Assembly: GCA_963829585.1 (NCBI GenBank) | Contig: CAWHJD010000013.1 | Coordinates: 124,001 to 188,000 of the forward strand | Length of the DNA stretch: 64,000 bases | Direction of reading: 5' to 3' | Source: Sva-07 sp963829585 | GTDB taxonomy: Bacteria; Actinomycetota; Acidimicrobiia; Acidimicrobiales; Ilumatobacteraceae | In this document: piece after piece, positions 1-8,657 of the stretch | Position numbering within the stretch: position 1 is the first letter of the stretch | How the letters are laid out: each line of letters opens with the position of its first letter | The notes under the pieces: generated by a model | The model's input: only the letters and a program-made list of their open reading frames with translations | Told to the model about the DNA's origin: nothing | The model's database searches: none | Program-made: the position numbers and the translations under genes

Positions 1-83
1 CCGATCGAGACGTGATGCCCGACCTCGCGGACGTGGCCGCCTCGATCGAGCACGAGTTCAAAGCCCTCGCACGGCGCCGCTGA
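1..83 (+). CDS. C-terminal end of an unidentified protein (partial)
   Basis: An open frame enters from the left edge at base 3 and ends in TGA at 81-83, giving 26 visible residues that finish in an Arg-rich tail (ALARRR). The codons are GC-rich at third positions like the neighbours. Nothing in this short tail identifies a family. Confidence 0.45.
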   Translation, partial: DRDVMPDLADVAASIEHEFKALARRR

Positions 84-133
84 GCCACCCCGCCCGGCGA
101 CCCGCCACGCCCGCCATCCCGCCGGCCGCACTT

Positions 134-168
134 TGCGGAATGAGTTGCAGGGGCTGAGACGTATTCCG
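134..168 (+). repeat. 35-bp dispersed repeat, copy 1
   Basis: Intergenic 35-mer starting TGCGGAATGAGTTGCAG and ending GAGACGTATTCCG. An inverted copy with 33/35 matches lies at 13352-13386. The ends (CGGAAT/ATTCCG) are inverted, so the unit could fold as a hairpin or bind a dimeric protein. It lies downstream of both flanking genes. Confidence 0.75.
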
Positions 169-219
169 CCCGGAACAGCCGGCGGCCGAGAACTGCCGGC
201 GGCGCGCCATCGGGGGCGG

Positions 220-2148
220 TCAGGTGGGGGTGCCGGCGAACTGGGCGTTGTAGAGGCGCCAGTACGCGCCGTGCGCCTCGAGGAGCGACTCGTGGTTGCC
301 CTGCTCGACGATCTTGCCGTCCTCCATGACGAGGATGACGTCGGCGCCGCGGATGGTCGAGAGGCGGTGGGCGATCACGAAGCTCGTGCGGTTCGCCCGC
401 AGGTTGTTCATCGCCTCCTGGATCAGCACCTCCGTGCGGGTGTCGACCGAACTGGTCGCCTCGTCGAGGATGAGGATCGCCGGGTCGTTGAGGAATGCCC
501 GGGCGATCGTCATCAACTGCTTCTCACCGGTCGAGATGTTGTCGCCCTCGTCGTTGATGATCGTGTCGTACCCGTCGGGCAGCGAATGCACGAACCGGTC
601 GACGTAGGTGACGCGGGCGGCCTCGTAGATCTGCTCGTCGGTGGCGTCGGGATTGCCGTAGCGGAGGTTCTCGCGGATCGTGCCGCCGAACAGCCACGTG
701 TCCTGCAGCACCATGCCGATGTCGGAGCGCAGCTCGTTGCGGGGGAAGCTCGCGATGTCACGTCCGTCGAGCGTGATCCGGCCCGAGTTGATCTCGTAGA
801 AGCGCATGATCAGGTTGACCAGCGTCGTCTTGCCCGCACCGGTCGGGCCGACGATGGCCACGGTCTCGCCCGGCTCGGCCACGACGTTCAGCCCGGAGAT
901 CAGGGGCTTGTCGGGGTCGTACGAGAAGTGGACGTCCTCGAACACCACACGGCCCTTCACCGGGAGCGGATCGGTGGTCAACTCCTGCTCGGGCGACTGC
1001 TCCTCGGCGTCGATGAGCTCCAGCACCCGCTCGAGCGAGGCGATGCCCGACTGGAACGTCGCGGCCATCGAGGCGAGGTGGGTGAGGGGCTGCGAGAACT
1101 GACGGGCGTACTGGATCATCGCCTGCATGCCGCCGACGCTCAGCGACCCCGACGAGATCTGCAGGCCACCGACCACGGCGATCAGGATGTACTGGACGTT
1201 GCCCATGAAGAGCATGGCCGGTTGGATGAGGTTGGCCATGAACTGGGCGCTGAAGCTCGCCTCGTAGAGCTTGTCGTTGTCGGCGCGGAAGCGTGCCTCG
1301 GCTTCGCGCTGGCGACCGAAGCTCTTCACGATCGCGTGACCGCTGAACACCTCCTCGGCCTGGGCGTTGAGGTCGCCGGTGTGTCGCCATTGCGCCATGA
1401 ACCGTGGACGCGCCTTGCCGCCGATGTACTTCATGAGGAGCACCGAGATCGGCACCGTCGTGAGGGCGATCAGCGCCAGCAGCGGTGAGATCGTGAACAT
1501 CATGATCGTCACGCCGAGCAGCGTGAGCAGCGACGTGAGGATCTGACTGGTGGTCTGCTGCAGGCTCTGTGACAGGTTGTCGATGTCGTTGGTGACCCGG
1601 CTCAACAGGTCGCCACGCGGCTGTCGGTCGATGTAGCTGAGGGGCAGGTGGTTGAGCTTGCGCTCCACCTCCTGGCGCAGTCCGAACATCGAGCGTTGCA
1701 CGACGCCGGCGAGCACGTACGACGAGGAGTACTGCAGGATGAACGACGCGACGTAGACCATCAGGACGGTGATGAGCTGGCGGTGCAGCTCGTCGAAGTC
1801 GATGCCCTGTCCGCTCGTCACGCCCTGGACGATGATGTTCGTGGCCTCGCCCAGCAGTCTCGGGCCGAGGACCACGAGCGTCACGCTGATGACGGTCAGG
1901 AAGAACACCGCGAAGAGTCGGGGCCTCTCCGTGCCGAGGATCTCGCCGAGCCGCTTGAGGGTCTCGCCGAACTTGTCGCTGCGCTCTGCGGGCATGCCCA
2001 ACCCGCCGCCCGGGCCGAAGCTCGCCCGCCGCGCCTCGGTCCCCGCCGTCGCCAGCAGCTTGCGATCGTCTTCCGACTGACCGTCGGACTCCGAACCTGA
2101 AACGGTGGGGTCAGACCCCAGCGTTTCAGGTGTGTCGTTGGTGCTCAT
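220..2148 (-). CDS. ABC exporter half-transporter, consensus ATPase subunit of a heterodimer
   Basis: 642-residue type IV ABC exporter half: a variable N-terminal tail (about 1-70), six-helix membrane domain (about 75-370), then a nucleotide-binding domain. Walker A GPTGAGKT is near residue 432, Walker B LILDEAT near 556 has the catalytic Glu, and the switch His is in AHRLST near 590. The signature is atypical (STGEKQ). The partner at 2145-3881 has a degenerate Walker B and switch loop, the pattern of heterodimeric multidrug exporters such as LmrCD and TM287/288. The ATG overlaps the partner's stop (ATGA), indicating translational coupling. The N-terminal tail is encoded by a palindromic repeat (2095-2131). 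The substrate is not predictable; drug or lipid export is inferred. Confidence 0.93.
   Translation of the reverse strand: MSTNDTPETLGSDPTVSGSESDGQSEDDRKLLATAGTEARRASFGPGGGLGMPAERSDKFGETLKRLGEILGTERPRLFAVFFLTVISVTLVVLGPRLLGEATNIIVQGVTSGQGIDFDELHRQLITVLMVYVASFILQYSSSYVLAGVVQRSMFGLRQEVERKLNHLPLSYIDRQPRGDLLSRVTNDIDNLSQSLQQTTSQILTSLLTLLGVTIMMFTISPLLALIALTTVPISVLLMKYIGGKARPRFMAQWRHTGDLNAQAEEVFSGHAIVKSFGRQREAEARFRADNDKLYEASFSAQFMANLIQPAMLFMGNVQYILIAVVGGLQISSGSLSVGGMQAMIQYARQFSQPLTHLASMAATFQSGIASLERVLELIDAEEQSPEQELTTDPLPVKGRVVFEDVHFSYDPDKPLISGLNVVAEPGETVAIVGPTGAGKTTLVNLIMRFYEINSGRITLDGRDIASFPRNELRSDIGMVLQDTWLFGGTIRENLRYGNPDATDEQIYEAARVTYVDRFVHSLPDGYDTIINDEGDNISTGEKQLMTIARAFLNDPAILILDEATSSVDTRTEVLIQEAMNNLRANRTSFVIAHRLSTIRGADVILVMEDGKIVEQGNHESLLEAHGAYWRLYNAQFAGTPT
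2095..2131. repeat. REP-like palindrome inside the ABC gene 5' end
   Basis: Nested inverted repeat: outer arms ACCTGAAAC / GTTTCAGGT and inner GGGGTC-A-GACCCC. The 13-base core GGGGTCAGACCCC recurs at 62573-62585. Here it is read through as codons for the N-terminal tail (residues about 6-17) of the ABC subunit. Confidence 0.7.
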
Positions 2149-3881
2149 GCCACCGCCCCCTGGCCGATCTGCGATTCGACGATCTCGGCGTAGGTCGGGC
2201 AGGTCTCGAGCAGTTCGGTGTGCGTGCCACGACCGATGATCTCGCCGTCGTCGAGCACGAGGATCTGGTCGGCATCGATGATCGTCGACACGCGTTGGGC
2301 CACGATCAGCACGGCTGCGCCGGAGGTGTGCGGTTTCAGTGCCGCTCTCAATCGAGCATCGGTGGCGAGGTCGAGGGCGGAGAACGAGTCGTCGAACACG
2401 TAGATCTCCGGCTTCACCACGAGCGCCCGGGCGATGCACAGACGCTGGCGCTGCCCGCCGGACACGTTGGTGCCGCCCTGGGTGATCGGGCTGTCGATGC
2501 CGTCGGGCATCGCCTGCACGAATCCGCCCGCCTGGGCGACCTCGAGTGCTTCCCACAGCTCGCCGTCGCCCGCGTCGGGGCGGCCGTAGCGCAGGTTCGA
2601 GGCGACCGTGCCCGAGAACAGGAACGGCTTCTGCGGCACGTAGCCGACCTTGCTCCACAACAGGTCGAGATCGAGATCGCGTACGTCGACGCCGTCGACG
2701 AGGACGCTGCCGTCGGTGGCGTCGGACAGACGCGACACGAGATTGACGAGCGTCGTCTTGCCGGCACCGGTACTGCCGATGATCGCCGTCGTCGTGCCGG
2801 CCTCGACGCGGAACGACACGTTGCACAGCACCGGTCGGTCGGCGCCCGGATAGGCGAAGCCGACGTTGCGGAACTCGAGCGTCCCCCGCTCGGTGACCTC
2901 GGTGACCGGCTGCTCGGGCTGACGGACGGTCGAAGGCGTGTCGAGCACTTCCGCCACCCGTTCGGCAGCGACGGCGGCGCGCGGGATCATCGACACCATG
3001 AACGTCATCATCACGACGGCGAACAGGATCTGCATGAGGTAGCTCAGATAGGCGACGAGTGAGCCGATCTCCATCTGGCCGGAGCCGATCCGATCGCCAC
3101 CGATCCAGATGACGGCCACGCTCGACACGTTGATGATGAGCATCACCGTCGGGAACGTGGCGGCCATCAGGCGACCGGCGCGCAACGAGGTCTGGGTCAG
3201 TTCGTCGTTGGCCTGCGAGAACCGCGCCACCTCTTCGGGCTCGCGGACGAAGGCCCGCACGACGCGCATGCCGGTGATCTGCTCACGGAGCACGAGGTTG
3301 ACCCGGTCGATGCGGAACTGCATGGCCTGGAACGACGGAACCATGCGATACACGATCGAACCGAGCGCGATGACTGCCGCGGGAATCGCGACCAGCAGGA
3401 TCATCGACAGGCCGGCGTCTTCGCGCACGGCGAAGAAGATGCCGATCACCATGGTGATCGGCGCCGTGATCATCATCGTGCAGGCCATCACCACGAGCAT
3501 CTGGATCTGCTGGACGTCGTTGGTGGTTCGGGTGATCAGCGACGGAGCACCGAACTGTCCGACCTCTCGGGCCGAGTAACCGGTCACCGTGTGGAACAGA
3601 TCACGCCGGATGTCACGACCGAAGCCCATCGCCGCCCGGGCCGCGTACCACACCGCGCCGACGGTGAAGATGATCTGGATGATCGTGAACCCGATCATCA
3701 CCGCACCCATCGTCAAGATGTAGTCGTTGTCGGCCTGGAGCACGCCGTTGTCGATCAGCAGTGCGTTGATGGTCGGAAGCGTGAGTGCGGCGAACGTCGC
3801 GATCGTCTGGAGGACGACCACGATGACCAGGAGGTTGCGGTACGGGCCGAGGTGGCTCTTGATGAGCTGCCAGAGTTTCAC
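2145..3881 (-). CDS. ABC exporter half-transporter, degenerate ATPase subunit of a heterodimer
   Basis: 578-residue ABC exporter half, starting at GTG 3881, which overlaps the tetR stop (GTGA). It begins directly with the first membrane helix (KLWQLIKSHLGPYRN). Walker A GSTGAGKT is near residue 366 and a canonical signature SGGQRQR near 472. Walker B ends in Asp (VFDDS, near 495) instead of Glu and the switch His is Gln (AQRVST, near 526). In known heterodimers these changes mark the non-hydrolysing site, and this subunit's SGGQ completes the active site with the partner's Walker motifs. Second gene of the tetR-ABC-ABC operon. Confidence 0.93.
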   Translation of the reverse strand: MKLWQLIKSHLGPYRNLLVIVVVLQTIATFAALTLPTINALLIDNGVLQADNDYILTMGAVMIGFTIIQIIFTVGAVWYAARAAMGFGRDIRRDLFHTVTGYSAREVGQFGAPSLITRTTNDVQQIQMLVVMACTMMITAPITMVIGIFFAVREDAGLSMILLVAIPAAVIALGSIVYRMVPSFQAMQFRIDRVNLVLREQITGMRVVRAFVREPEEVARFSQANDELTQTSLRAGRLMAATFPTVMLIINVSSVAVIWIGGDRIGSGQMEIGSLVAYLSYLMQILFAVVMMTFMVSMIPRAAVAAERVAEVLDTPSTVRQPEQPVTEVTERGTLEFRNVGFAYPGADRPVLCNVSFRVEAGTTTAIIGSTGAGKTTLVNLVSRLSDATDGSVLVDGVDVRDLDLDLLWSKVGYVPQKPFLFSGTVASNLRYGRPDAGDGELWEALEVAQAGGFVQAMPDGIDSPITQGGTNVSGGQRQRLCIARALVVKPEIYVFDDSFSALDLATDARLRAALKPHTSGAAVLIVAQRVSTIIDADQILVLDDGEIIGRGTHTELLETCPTYAEIVESQIGQGAVA

Positions 3882-4465
3882 GGTGCGGTTCCTGTTCCGA
3901 CGCCGTGCAGCACGGTGTCGACGATGTCCGACGCCTCGGAGGCTTCCGCGGCGATCATCGGGTGGGTGAGCGACATGGTGAGTGCTCGGAGCAGCCGGGC
4001 CGCGACGATCGGCGGCACGCGGATCCGGTCGGGATGCGCCGCGAAGATCGCAGTGAGCGCGGGGCTGTCGGTCATCGGGCGCCGGACCTGATCGTGGCGC
4101 TTCGGCCCGAGGTGTGAGAGCAGGGTCCACACGTCGACGACGCGCCGCTGGATGAGCACGGTGGCCTCGACGAGTTGTTCCTCGAATCCGAGCGACGGGT
4201 CGATCGCTCGCAGGGCGGTCTCGAACGGCTCCTGGTCGAGGGCGGCCTCCAGGGTCGCGTCGAGCAGTTCGTCCTTGTCGGCGAACACACGGAAGATCGT
4301 GCCCTCGGCGATACCCGCCGCGCATGCGATCTGCTTCGTCGTGATCGCCTCGCCATGCTCGGCGAGCAGGGGCCGCACGGCTTCGATGATCGCCGTTCGC
4401 CGTTCCTCCGGAGGCAGCGCCGACGCTCGTTTGGAGGTCGTCGGGGTGCTGGCGGTCGTCGGCAT
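3878..4465 (-). CDS. TetR-family transcriptional regulator, likely autorepressor of the exporter operon
   Basis: 195 residues from ATG 4465. The N-terminal TetR helix-turn-helix spans about residues 41-60 (TTKQIACAAGIAEGTIFRVF), followed by an all-helical ligand domain. An upstream in-frame ATG at 4495 would start inside the operator palindrome at 4481-4498, so the downstream ATG is chosen. The gene overlaps the ABC subunit by 4 nt (GTGA), so regulator and exporter are co-transcribed. Family knowledge: TetR proteins beside ABC exporters repress them until a substrate binds. The ligand is unknown. Confidence 0.93.
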   Translation of the reverse strand: MPTTASTPTTSKRASALPPEERRTAIIEAVRPLLAEHGEAITTKQIACAAGIAEGTIFRVFADKDELLDATLEAALDQEPFETALRAIDPSLGFEEQLVEATVLIQRRVVDVWTLLSHLGPKRHDQVRRPMTDSPALTAIFAAHPDRIRVPPIVAARLLRALTMSLTHPMIAAEASEASDIVDTVLHGVGTGTAP

Positions 4466-4480
4466 TGCGGCGACTTTAAC

Positions 4481-4498
4481 TGAGTGAGTGCTCACTCA
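4481..4498. promoter_or_regulatory. TetR operator palindrome
   Basis: Perfect inverted repeat TGAGTGAG-N2-CTCACTCA, 16 nt upstream of the chosen tetR start. TetR regulators of actinobacteria commonly bind TGAGTGAG-type palindromes next to their own gene. It probably overlaps the operon promoter. Confidence 0.8.
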
Positions 4499-4502
4499 CG
4501 AC

Positions 4503-4535
4503 GCTGGGCGACACCTGTCACAGGTGCCGCCCAGC
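4503..4535. terminator. Hairpin downstream of LPxTG protein A
   Basis: Near-perfect stem GCTGGGCG-a-CACCTGT-c-ACAGGTG-c-CGCCCAGC, 25 nt beyond the stop of the leftward gene and upstream of tetR. No U-tract follows. A nearly identical hairpin (6750-6782) sits at the same place after the paralogous gene. Confidence 0.65.
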
Positions 4536-4560
4536 GATCGAGTTCTTCGGCTTCAGTCGT

Positions 4561-5415
4561 TCAGTCGGTCGGACGACGGCTCAACCGGACGAGCCCGGTT
4601 CCACCGGCCAGAGCGACCAGCGCGATGAGCGCCGTGACCCACGACGAGTTACCGGTACTCGGCAGCTGCGTGCGCGGAGTTGCCAGACTGCCGCGGCGGC
4701 CTGGGCCGGGGCCGGCGGCGCTGCGGCCGGCGCGACCGGCGACTGCGACGAGACCTCGATCTGCGCCGGCGGGTTCGCAGTGGCGGCGGTGGTCGGGCAC
4801 GCTGTGATCTCCTCGAGCGTCACTGGGGGTACGTCGTGTCGCTTCGTCACCACGAGCCCTCTCGGTATCGAGCTGCCACTCACTCGTCCTCGTAGATGTA
4901 CCGTCGTGGTCGTGACAGTGCGAGTCTGCTCGACCGTGCTGTCGTCGCACGTCGACTCTCCCTCGACCCACTCGGACTCCGTAACGTCTGGTCGCGGTAC
5001 CTCTCTGCAGTCCTCCGACGGTCGTCGGGACCTCGTCCGTTGGGTCGAACTCGCACAGCGGTGTAGTCCAACTGACCGAGTAGTGCGTCACACGACCCAC
5101 AGCGGATGGTCGTATGATGACCGTCGTCGACGGCGGCGATGACCGGGATCGTTCGTCACCATCTCCGGTCGGCTGCGTGCAGGCGCTCGACGCAGATCAG
5201 CTCGTGCCGCCTGCAGATGCCGTCACCGGCTGGCGTGACTCACCGACACTGGCCTGGCAGGAATCGCCAACGGTGCTGATTTCGTCAGTTCCGTCGAGGC
5301 TGGCCGTCGACAGATGATAATCATGGCATGGTCCGCCGAACACCTCGGACGTGAGGCCGAGCCCGCCGGGCAGCGTCGCCGCTGCCAGGAGTCCGCCAAG
5401 GATGATCCGCTTCAC
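4561..5415 (-). pseudogene. LPxTG cell-wall-anchored surface protein A, frameshifted
   Basis: N-terminus at 5415 is a signal peptide (MKRIILGGLLAAATLPGGLG). The C-terminus has the sortase motif LPSTG, a hydrophobic helix and an Arg-rich tail (RLSRRPTD), so the product would be exported and linked to the cell wall. A middle segment has a W-V-E-G ... CDDSTV motif and a Pro/Ala linker. No single frame links these parts; at least three frame changes are needed (about 5100-5300, near 5000, near 4680). It is paralogous to 6806-7601 over the signal peptide, the Trp/Cys segment and the almost identical C-terminal 38 residues. Real decay or sequence indels cannot be told apart here. Confidence 0.7.
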
Positions 5416-5642
5416 TCTATCCGCTCGCCCTCCCGGGAACCGCGCGGTTCAGCTGTGCGGGTGGATCGTCGATGTCCATGTTGCCTCCGTTGGCGGCCAA
5501 TGCTCGACGAACGTGGTGACTTCCCGTCCTCCGCGAATCACCCTAAGTGGGAATCGTGCCGAGCATTGCCATCAAGATATCCCGATTCAGCACTCTCCGT
5601 GGCAATGCGCTCACAGTGGCCGGCGACCACGGGCAGCGACAC

Positions 5643-6650
5643 TCAGCGAGAGAGGGCGAGCGTCCGGCCAGATCGGCCGACGCTGGCGGACAGTGCCTCG
5701 AAGTAGGCGTCGTAGCCCTTGGTGCTCGGATGGAACGACGAGCCGCTGATCGTCAGCGGGCCGTCGTCCCAGTGATCGCGCACCTCTCCACTCGCCGTCA
5801 TGCTGCGTGAGAGCGTCTCGCCGAACACGGCGTCGTTGACGTAGCGGTCGCGTTGCCAGAACCGACAGGCACCATGGTTGTCGAACTGCTCGACGACCGA
5901 CACGAAGGCGATGTCCGCGCCGGTTGCCTCCGCGGCCGAACGTACCGCCGCCGCGATCACGGCGTTGAGCCGATCGACCTGATCGTCCACCCAATCGGCC
6001 TCACCTCGGCTGAAGCCGGTGACGCCCTCACACCACCGGTCGCTCTGCATGAGACGTGGATAGCCGAGCACCCGCACGGAGATGTCGGGGTACCGCTCAC
6101 CGATGCTCGTGTACGCGACGGTCAGATCGGCTCGCATCTGCTCGAGATTGGCGATCTGGTTCTTGTCCGATCCGTCGCACCCGTTCGAGGTGATGCAGCG
6201 CACGAGTGTTTGGGGCCAGTTCTCGCCGCGAACGGTGCGCAGATCGTTGCCACCGATCGTCATCGTGACGATCGTCCCCGCACCACGGTCTGGGATGTCG
6301 GCAGCCACGACCTGGTTGGCAACGTCTGCAATGACTGCGCCGGCGCACGCGACGAAGACCGACTCGGCCCCGAGCCGCGCGGCGAGACGCGGGCCGGGCG
6401 TCTCGTCGACTTCGCGGCTGCAGTCGCTGTTGCCGATGCGCGTCGACGGGGAGAAGGTCTGCGCCTTCGGGCCGTGGTCGTCGTAATCCGATGCGTTGCG
6501 ATGGATCCCGGTCCCCGCGCTGTAGGAGTCGCCGAGCGTCACGACCCGCTCGACGGTCGCCGCCGCGGTCGGCGACGGGGCGAGCGCGAGCATCCCCAGC
6601 AGAGCGCCCAGCGACGCCGCAAGCGTCATGAACCGGGCCCGCTCGATCAC
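5643..6650 (-). CDS. Secreted SGNH/GDSL-family hydrolase (lipase/esterase)
   Basis: 335 residues from GTG 6650. A TAGCCT -10 box ends 7 nt upstream, supporting this start and a leaderless transcript. A signal peptide occupies about 1-31 (Ala cleavage region). Block I GDSYS gives the catalytic Ser42, block III GGND gives Asn135, and SSFHP gives His307. Several Cys residues suggest disulfides outside the membrane. Family members hydrolyse esters of lipids or polysaccharides; the substrate is unknown. The gene lies between two paralogous LPxTG proteins on the same strand. Confidence 0.9.
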   Translation of the reverse strand: MIERARFMTLAASLGALLGMLALAPSPTAAATVERVVTLGDSYSAGTGIHRNASDYDDHGPKAQTFSPSTRIGNSDCSREVDETPGPRLAARLGAESVFVACAGAVIADVANQVVAADIPDRGAGTIVTMTIGGNDLRTVRGENWPQTLVRCITSNGCDGSDKNQIANLEQMRADLTVAYTSIGERYPDISVRVLGYPRLMQSDRWCEGVTGFSRGEADWVDDQVDRLNAVIAAAVRSAAEATGADIAFVSVVEQFDNHGACRFWQRDRYVNDAVFGETLSRSMTASGEVRDHWDDGPLTISGSSFHPSTKGYDAYFEALSASVGRSGRTLALSR

Positions 6651-6657
6651 GCCCGAC

Positions 6658-6663
6658 AGGCTA
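6658..6663 (-). promoter_or_regulatory. -10 box for SGNH hydrolase (leaderless)
   Basis: TAGCCT on the minus strand with 7 nt to the GTG start at 6650. Confidence 0.55.
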
Positions 6664-6692
6664 GGCGCAGCCCGGCAGCGTGGCCCAGCAGG

Positions 6693-6743
6693 CGCGAGCG
6701 GCGAGGGTCACGCCTGCGGTGGCGCCTCGCGAATCCGTCGCAC
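6693..6743 (-). repeat. Duplicated 3' end of the tesB gene
   Basis: 51 bp matching 48/51 the 3' end of the thioesterase gene and its downstream flank (7748-7798); it still encodes a VRRIREAPPQA tail. It lies between protein B and the SGNH hydrolase and marks an old segmental duplication. Confidence 0.75.
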
Positions 6744-6749
6744 AAAGCC

Positions 6750-6782
6750 GCTGGGCGACACCTGACACAGGTGCCGCCCGGC
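6750..6782. terminator. Hairpin downstream of LPxTG protein B
   Basis: Stem GCTGGGCG-a-CACCTG-aca-CAGGTG-c-CGCCCGGC, 24 nt beyond the stop of the leftward gene. It is the counterpart of 4503-4535. Confidence 0.65.
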
Positions 6783-6805
6783 GATCGAGATTGCTTGCGT
6801 GCAGT

Positions 6806-7601
6806 TCAGTCGGTCGGGCGACGGCTCAACCGGACGAGCCCGGTTCCACCGACCAGAGCGACCAGCGCGATGAGCGCAGTGACCCACGACGAATTGCCGG
6901 TACTCGGCAGCTGCTGCGTCGGAGTTGCTGCAGCGCCGGCAGCGGGGGCCGCAGGGGCGGCACCGACAGCGGGCAGCTGCAGCAGCAGCGGGCGACAGCA
7001 ACAGCCGGCGCCGCAGGAACCAGCGGCGACTGGGAGGCGACGTCATTGCCGACCGGCGGGTTCGGGGGAGGCACTTCGACCGGACAGGTCGTCTGCTCCG
7101 CGGCGGTGAGGTCGCGCGACTCCTCCTGCTTCGAGGTCGTGGCCTTCGACTCGTCCAGCACCCACTCTTCTCCGTCGAACTTGTAGGGCGTCGTCGTGAC
7201 GAATGCGAGTTCGCATGACGGTGGTGTCGTCACACTTCCAGGTGCCGTCGACCCACTCGGAGTAGGTCACCATCGCGGGCGGCGGCGAATCATTGCAGTG
7301 GCTGATCACGAGCCGACTCTCGTTGCTGACCCAGTGGATGCCACCGGGGCACGGCAGCTTGTTCGGCGCCGTTCACGCCATCCCATGTCTGCCCACCGTT
7401 GGCAGTGGTCGATGCCGACGTGACCGTGGCGGCGCCGGGAGTGTCGAAGTGCACCGTGCCGCTGTTGTCGAACGATTGTGGATAGACGTTGCCGTTCACC
7501 GTGATCGTGTCGCCCGCTGCCGACACGTTGTCGGGTGTGAGAGCGAACCCTCCAAGCAGCGTCGCCGCTGCAAAGACTCCGCCAATGATGGTCCGCTTCA
7601 T
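6806..7601 (-). pseudogene. LPxTG cell-wall-anchored surface protein B, frameshifted
   Basis: Starts at ATG 7601 after GGGAGA with a signal peptide (MKRTIIGGVFAAATLLGGFA). It continues through a WDGVNGAPNKLPCPGGIHW segment, a VTYSEWVDGTWKCDDTTV segment, and a Pro/Ala linker to LPSTG, a membrane helix and RLSRRPTD. Frame changes are needed near 7365, near 7215 and near 6975. When the three frames are joined the product looks like a complete small sortase substrate of about 265 residues. Intactness of all domains across frames suggests indel errors or very recent loss. It is a paralogue of 4561-5415. Confidence 0.72.
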
Positions 7602-7668
7602 GATGTCTCCCTGAGTCGCTGGATGGGAGGACGTTCTCCCTCTCCGCGCTGGGCGTCTTCCCGAACCG

Positions 7669-7680
7669 TTGATGCATCAA
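7669..7680. promoter_or_regulatory. 12-bp perfect palindrome upstream of LPxTG protein B
   Basis: TTGATGCATCAA, 68 nt before the start of the leftward gene at 7601. Possible operator; no matching regulator identified. Confidence 0.3.
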
Positions 7681-7762
7681 ACGAGATTCATGTAGTGCGT
7701 CCCGCGATCTGGTGTCCGCCGGCACTTCCAGCACAGCTGACCCACGTCGCGAGCGGCGAAGG

Positions 7763-8596
7763 TCACGCCTGCGGTGGCGCCTCGCGAACCCGGCGCACCA
7801 ACACTTCCTGGGCGATGGTGGCCGCGTGCAATCCGTCCGCGCGGATCACGTCACCCGTCACGAGGCCTCGACCGCCGTTCAAGCCGTGGGAGCGGGTGTC
7901 GAACCAGTGCCACTGCGACGGATCGGTCGGCCGCTGGAACCACACGGAGTGATCGAGGCTCGCGCCCTGGAACAGCTTGCGGTCGCCGATGTCCCCCGCC
8001 GCATCGGGGTGCGGCAGGCGAGCCGCACGCGAGGGAGCGGCGTCGGACATGAACGCGAGCGCGCACTGATGGTCGGCCGGGTCGTCGCCCATCTCGGCGT
8101 TCAGCCGGATCCAGTACCCCATCGTGCCGTCGTCGAGGAACGTCGCCTTGCGTTCGAGCAGCCCGGCCCACGAGTGGTCGGGAAGTGTCGGGTCGTCGTG
8201 CCACGGGAGGTCCGGCGGCAGGACGGCGATCTGCGCGTCGGCTTCGTCCTCGACCACCTGGAACGACACCGACAGGTTCAGGATCGCGCCACCCGACTGG
8301 CGGGCCACGACCTGACGCGTCGAGAAGGATCGGCCGTCACGCAACCGTTCGACCTCGTAGCGGATGGGTTCCTCGTTGCTGCCCGCGCGGATGAAGTAGG
8401 AGTGCAGCGAATGCGCCGGCCGATCGGCCGGGACCGTCAACGAGGCGGCCCGCAACGCCTGGGCCACGACCTGGCCACCGAAGAGGCGCCCGCCCCACGG
8501 GTAGCGAGCAGCGATGCCGACGTAGGTGTCGGGCCCGTGCGGCTCCAGTTGCATGAGCTCGCCGAACTCGATGTCGTGGATCCGCTGCGTCGCCAT
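7763..8596 (-). CDS. tesB: Acyl-CoA thioesterase II
   Basis: 277 residues, the usual TesB length, with two hot-dog folds. The first carries the typical GRLFGGQVVAQAL stretch and HSLHSYFIRAG. The second has MSDAAPSR, LDHSVWFQ and a conserved C-terminal segment including IAQEVLVR. It hydrolyses acyl-CoAs to free acids and CoA in the cytoplasm. Its last 16 nt and flank were copied to 6693-6743. It is divergent from the DsbA-like gene, with only 61 bp between the start codons. Confidence 0.93.
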   Translation of the reverse strand: MATQRIHDIEFGELMQLEPHGPDTYVGIAARYPWGGRLFGGQVVAQALRAASLTVPADRPAHSLHSYFIRAGSNEEPIRYEVERLRDGRSFSTRQVVARQSGGAILNLSVSFQVVEDEADAQIAVLPPDLPWHDDPTLPDHSWAGLLERKATFLDDGTMGYWIRLNAEMGDDPADHQCALAFMSDAAPSRAARLPHPDAAGDIGDRKLFQGASLDHSVWFQRPTDPSQWHWFDTRSHGLNGGRGLVTGDVIRADGLHAATIAQEVLVRRVREAPPQA

Positions 8597-8657
8597 CCGG
8601 TCATTGTTGCAGGGGGCCGGTTCAGCCGGTCACCCCAACCGGGGCGATACTGGGGGC

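Noticed and set aside
133..1488. 451-codon plus-strand open frame
   Set aside because: It is antisense to the ABC exporter gene, which has all catalytic motifs. Long antisense frames are expected at this GC content, and the translation is Arg/Val/Asp-rich without family motifs.
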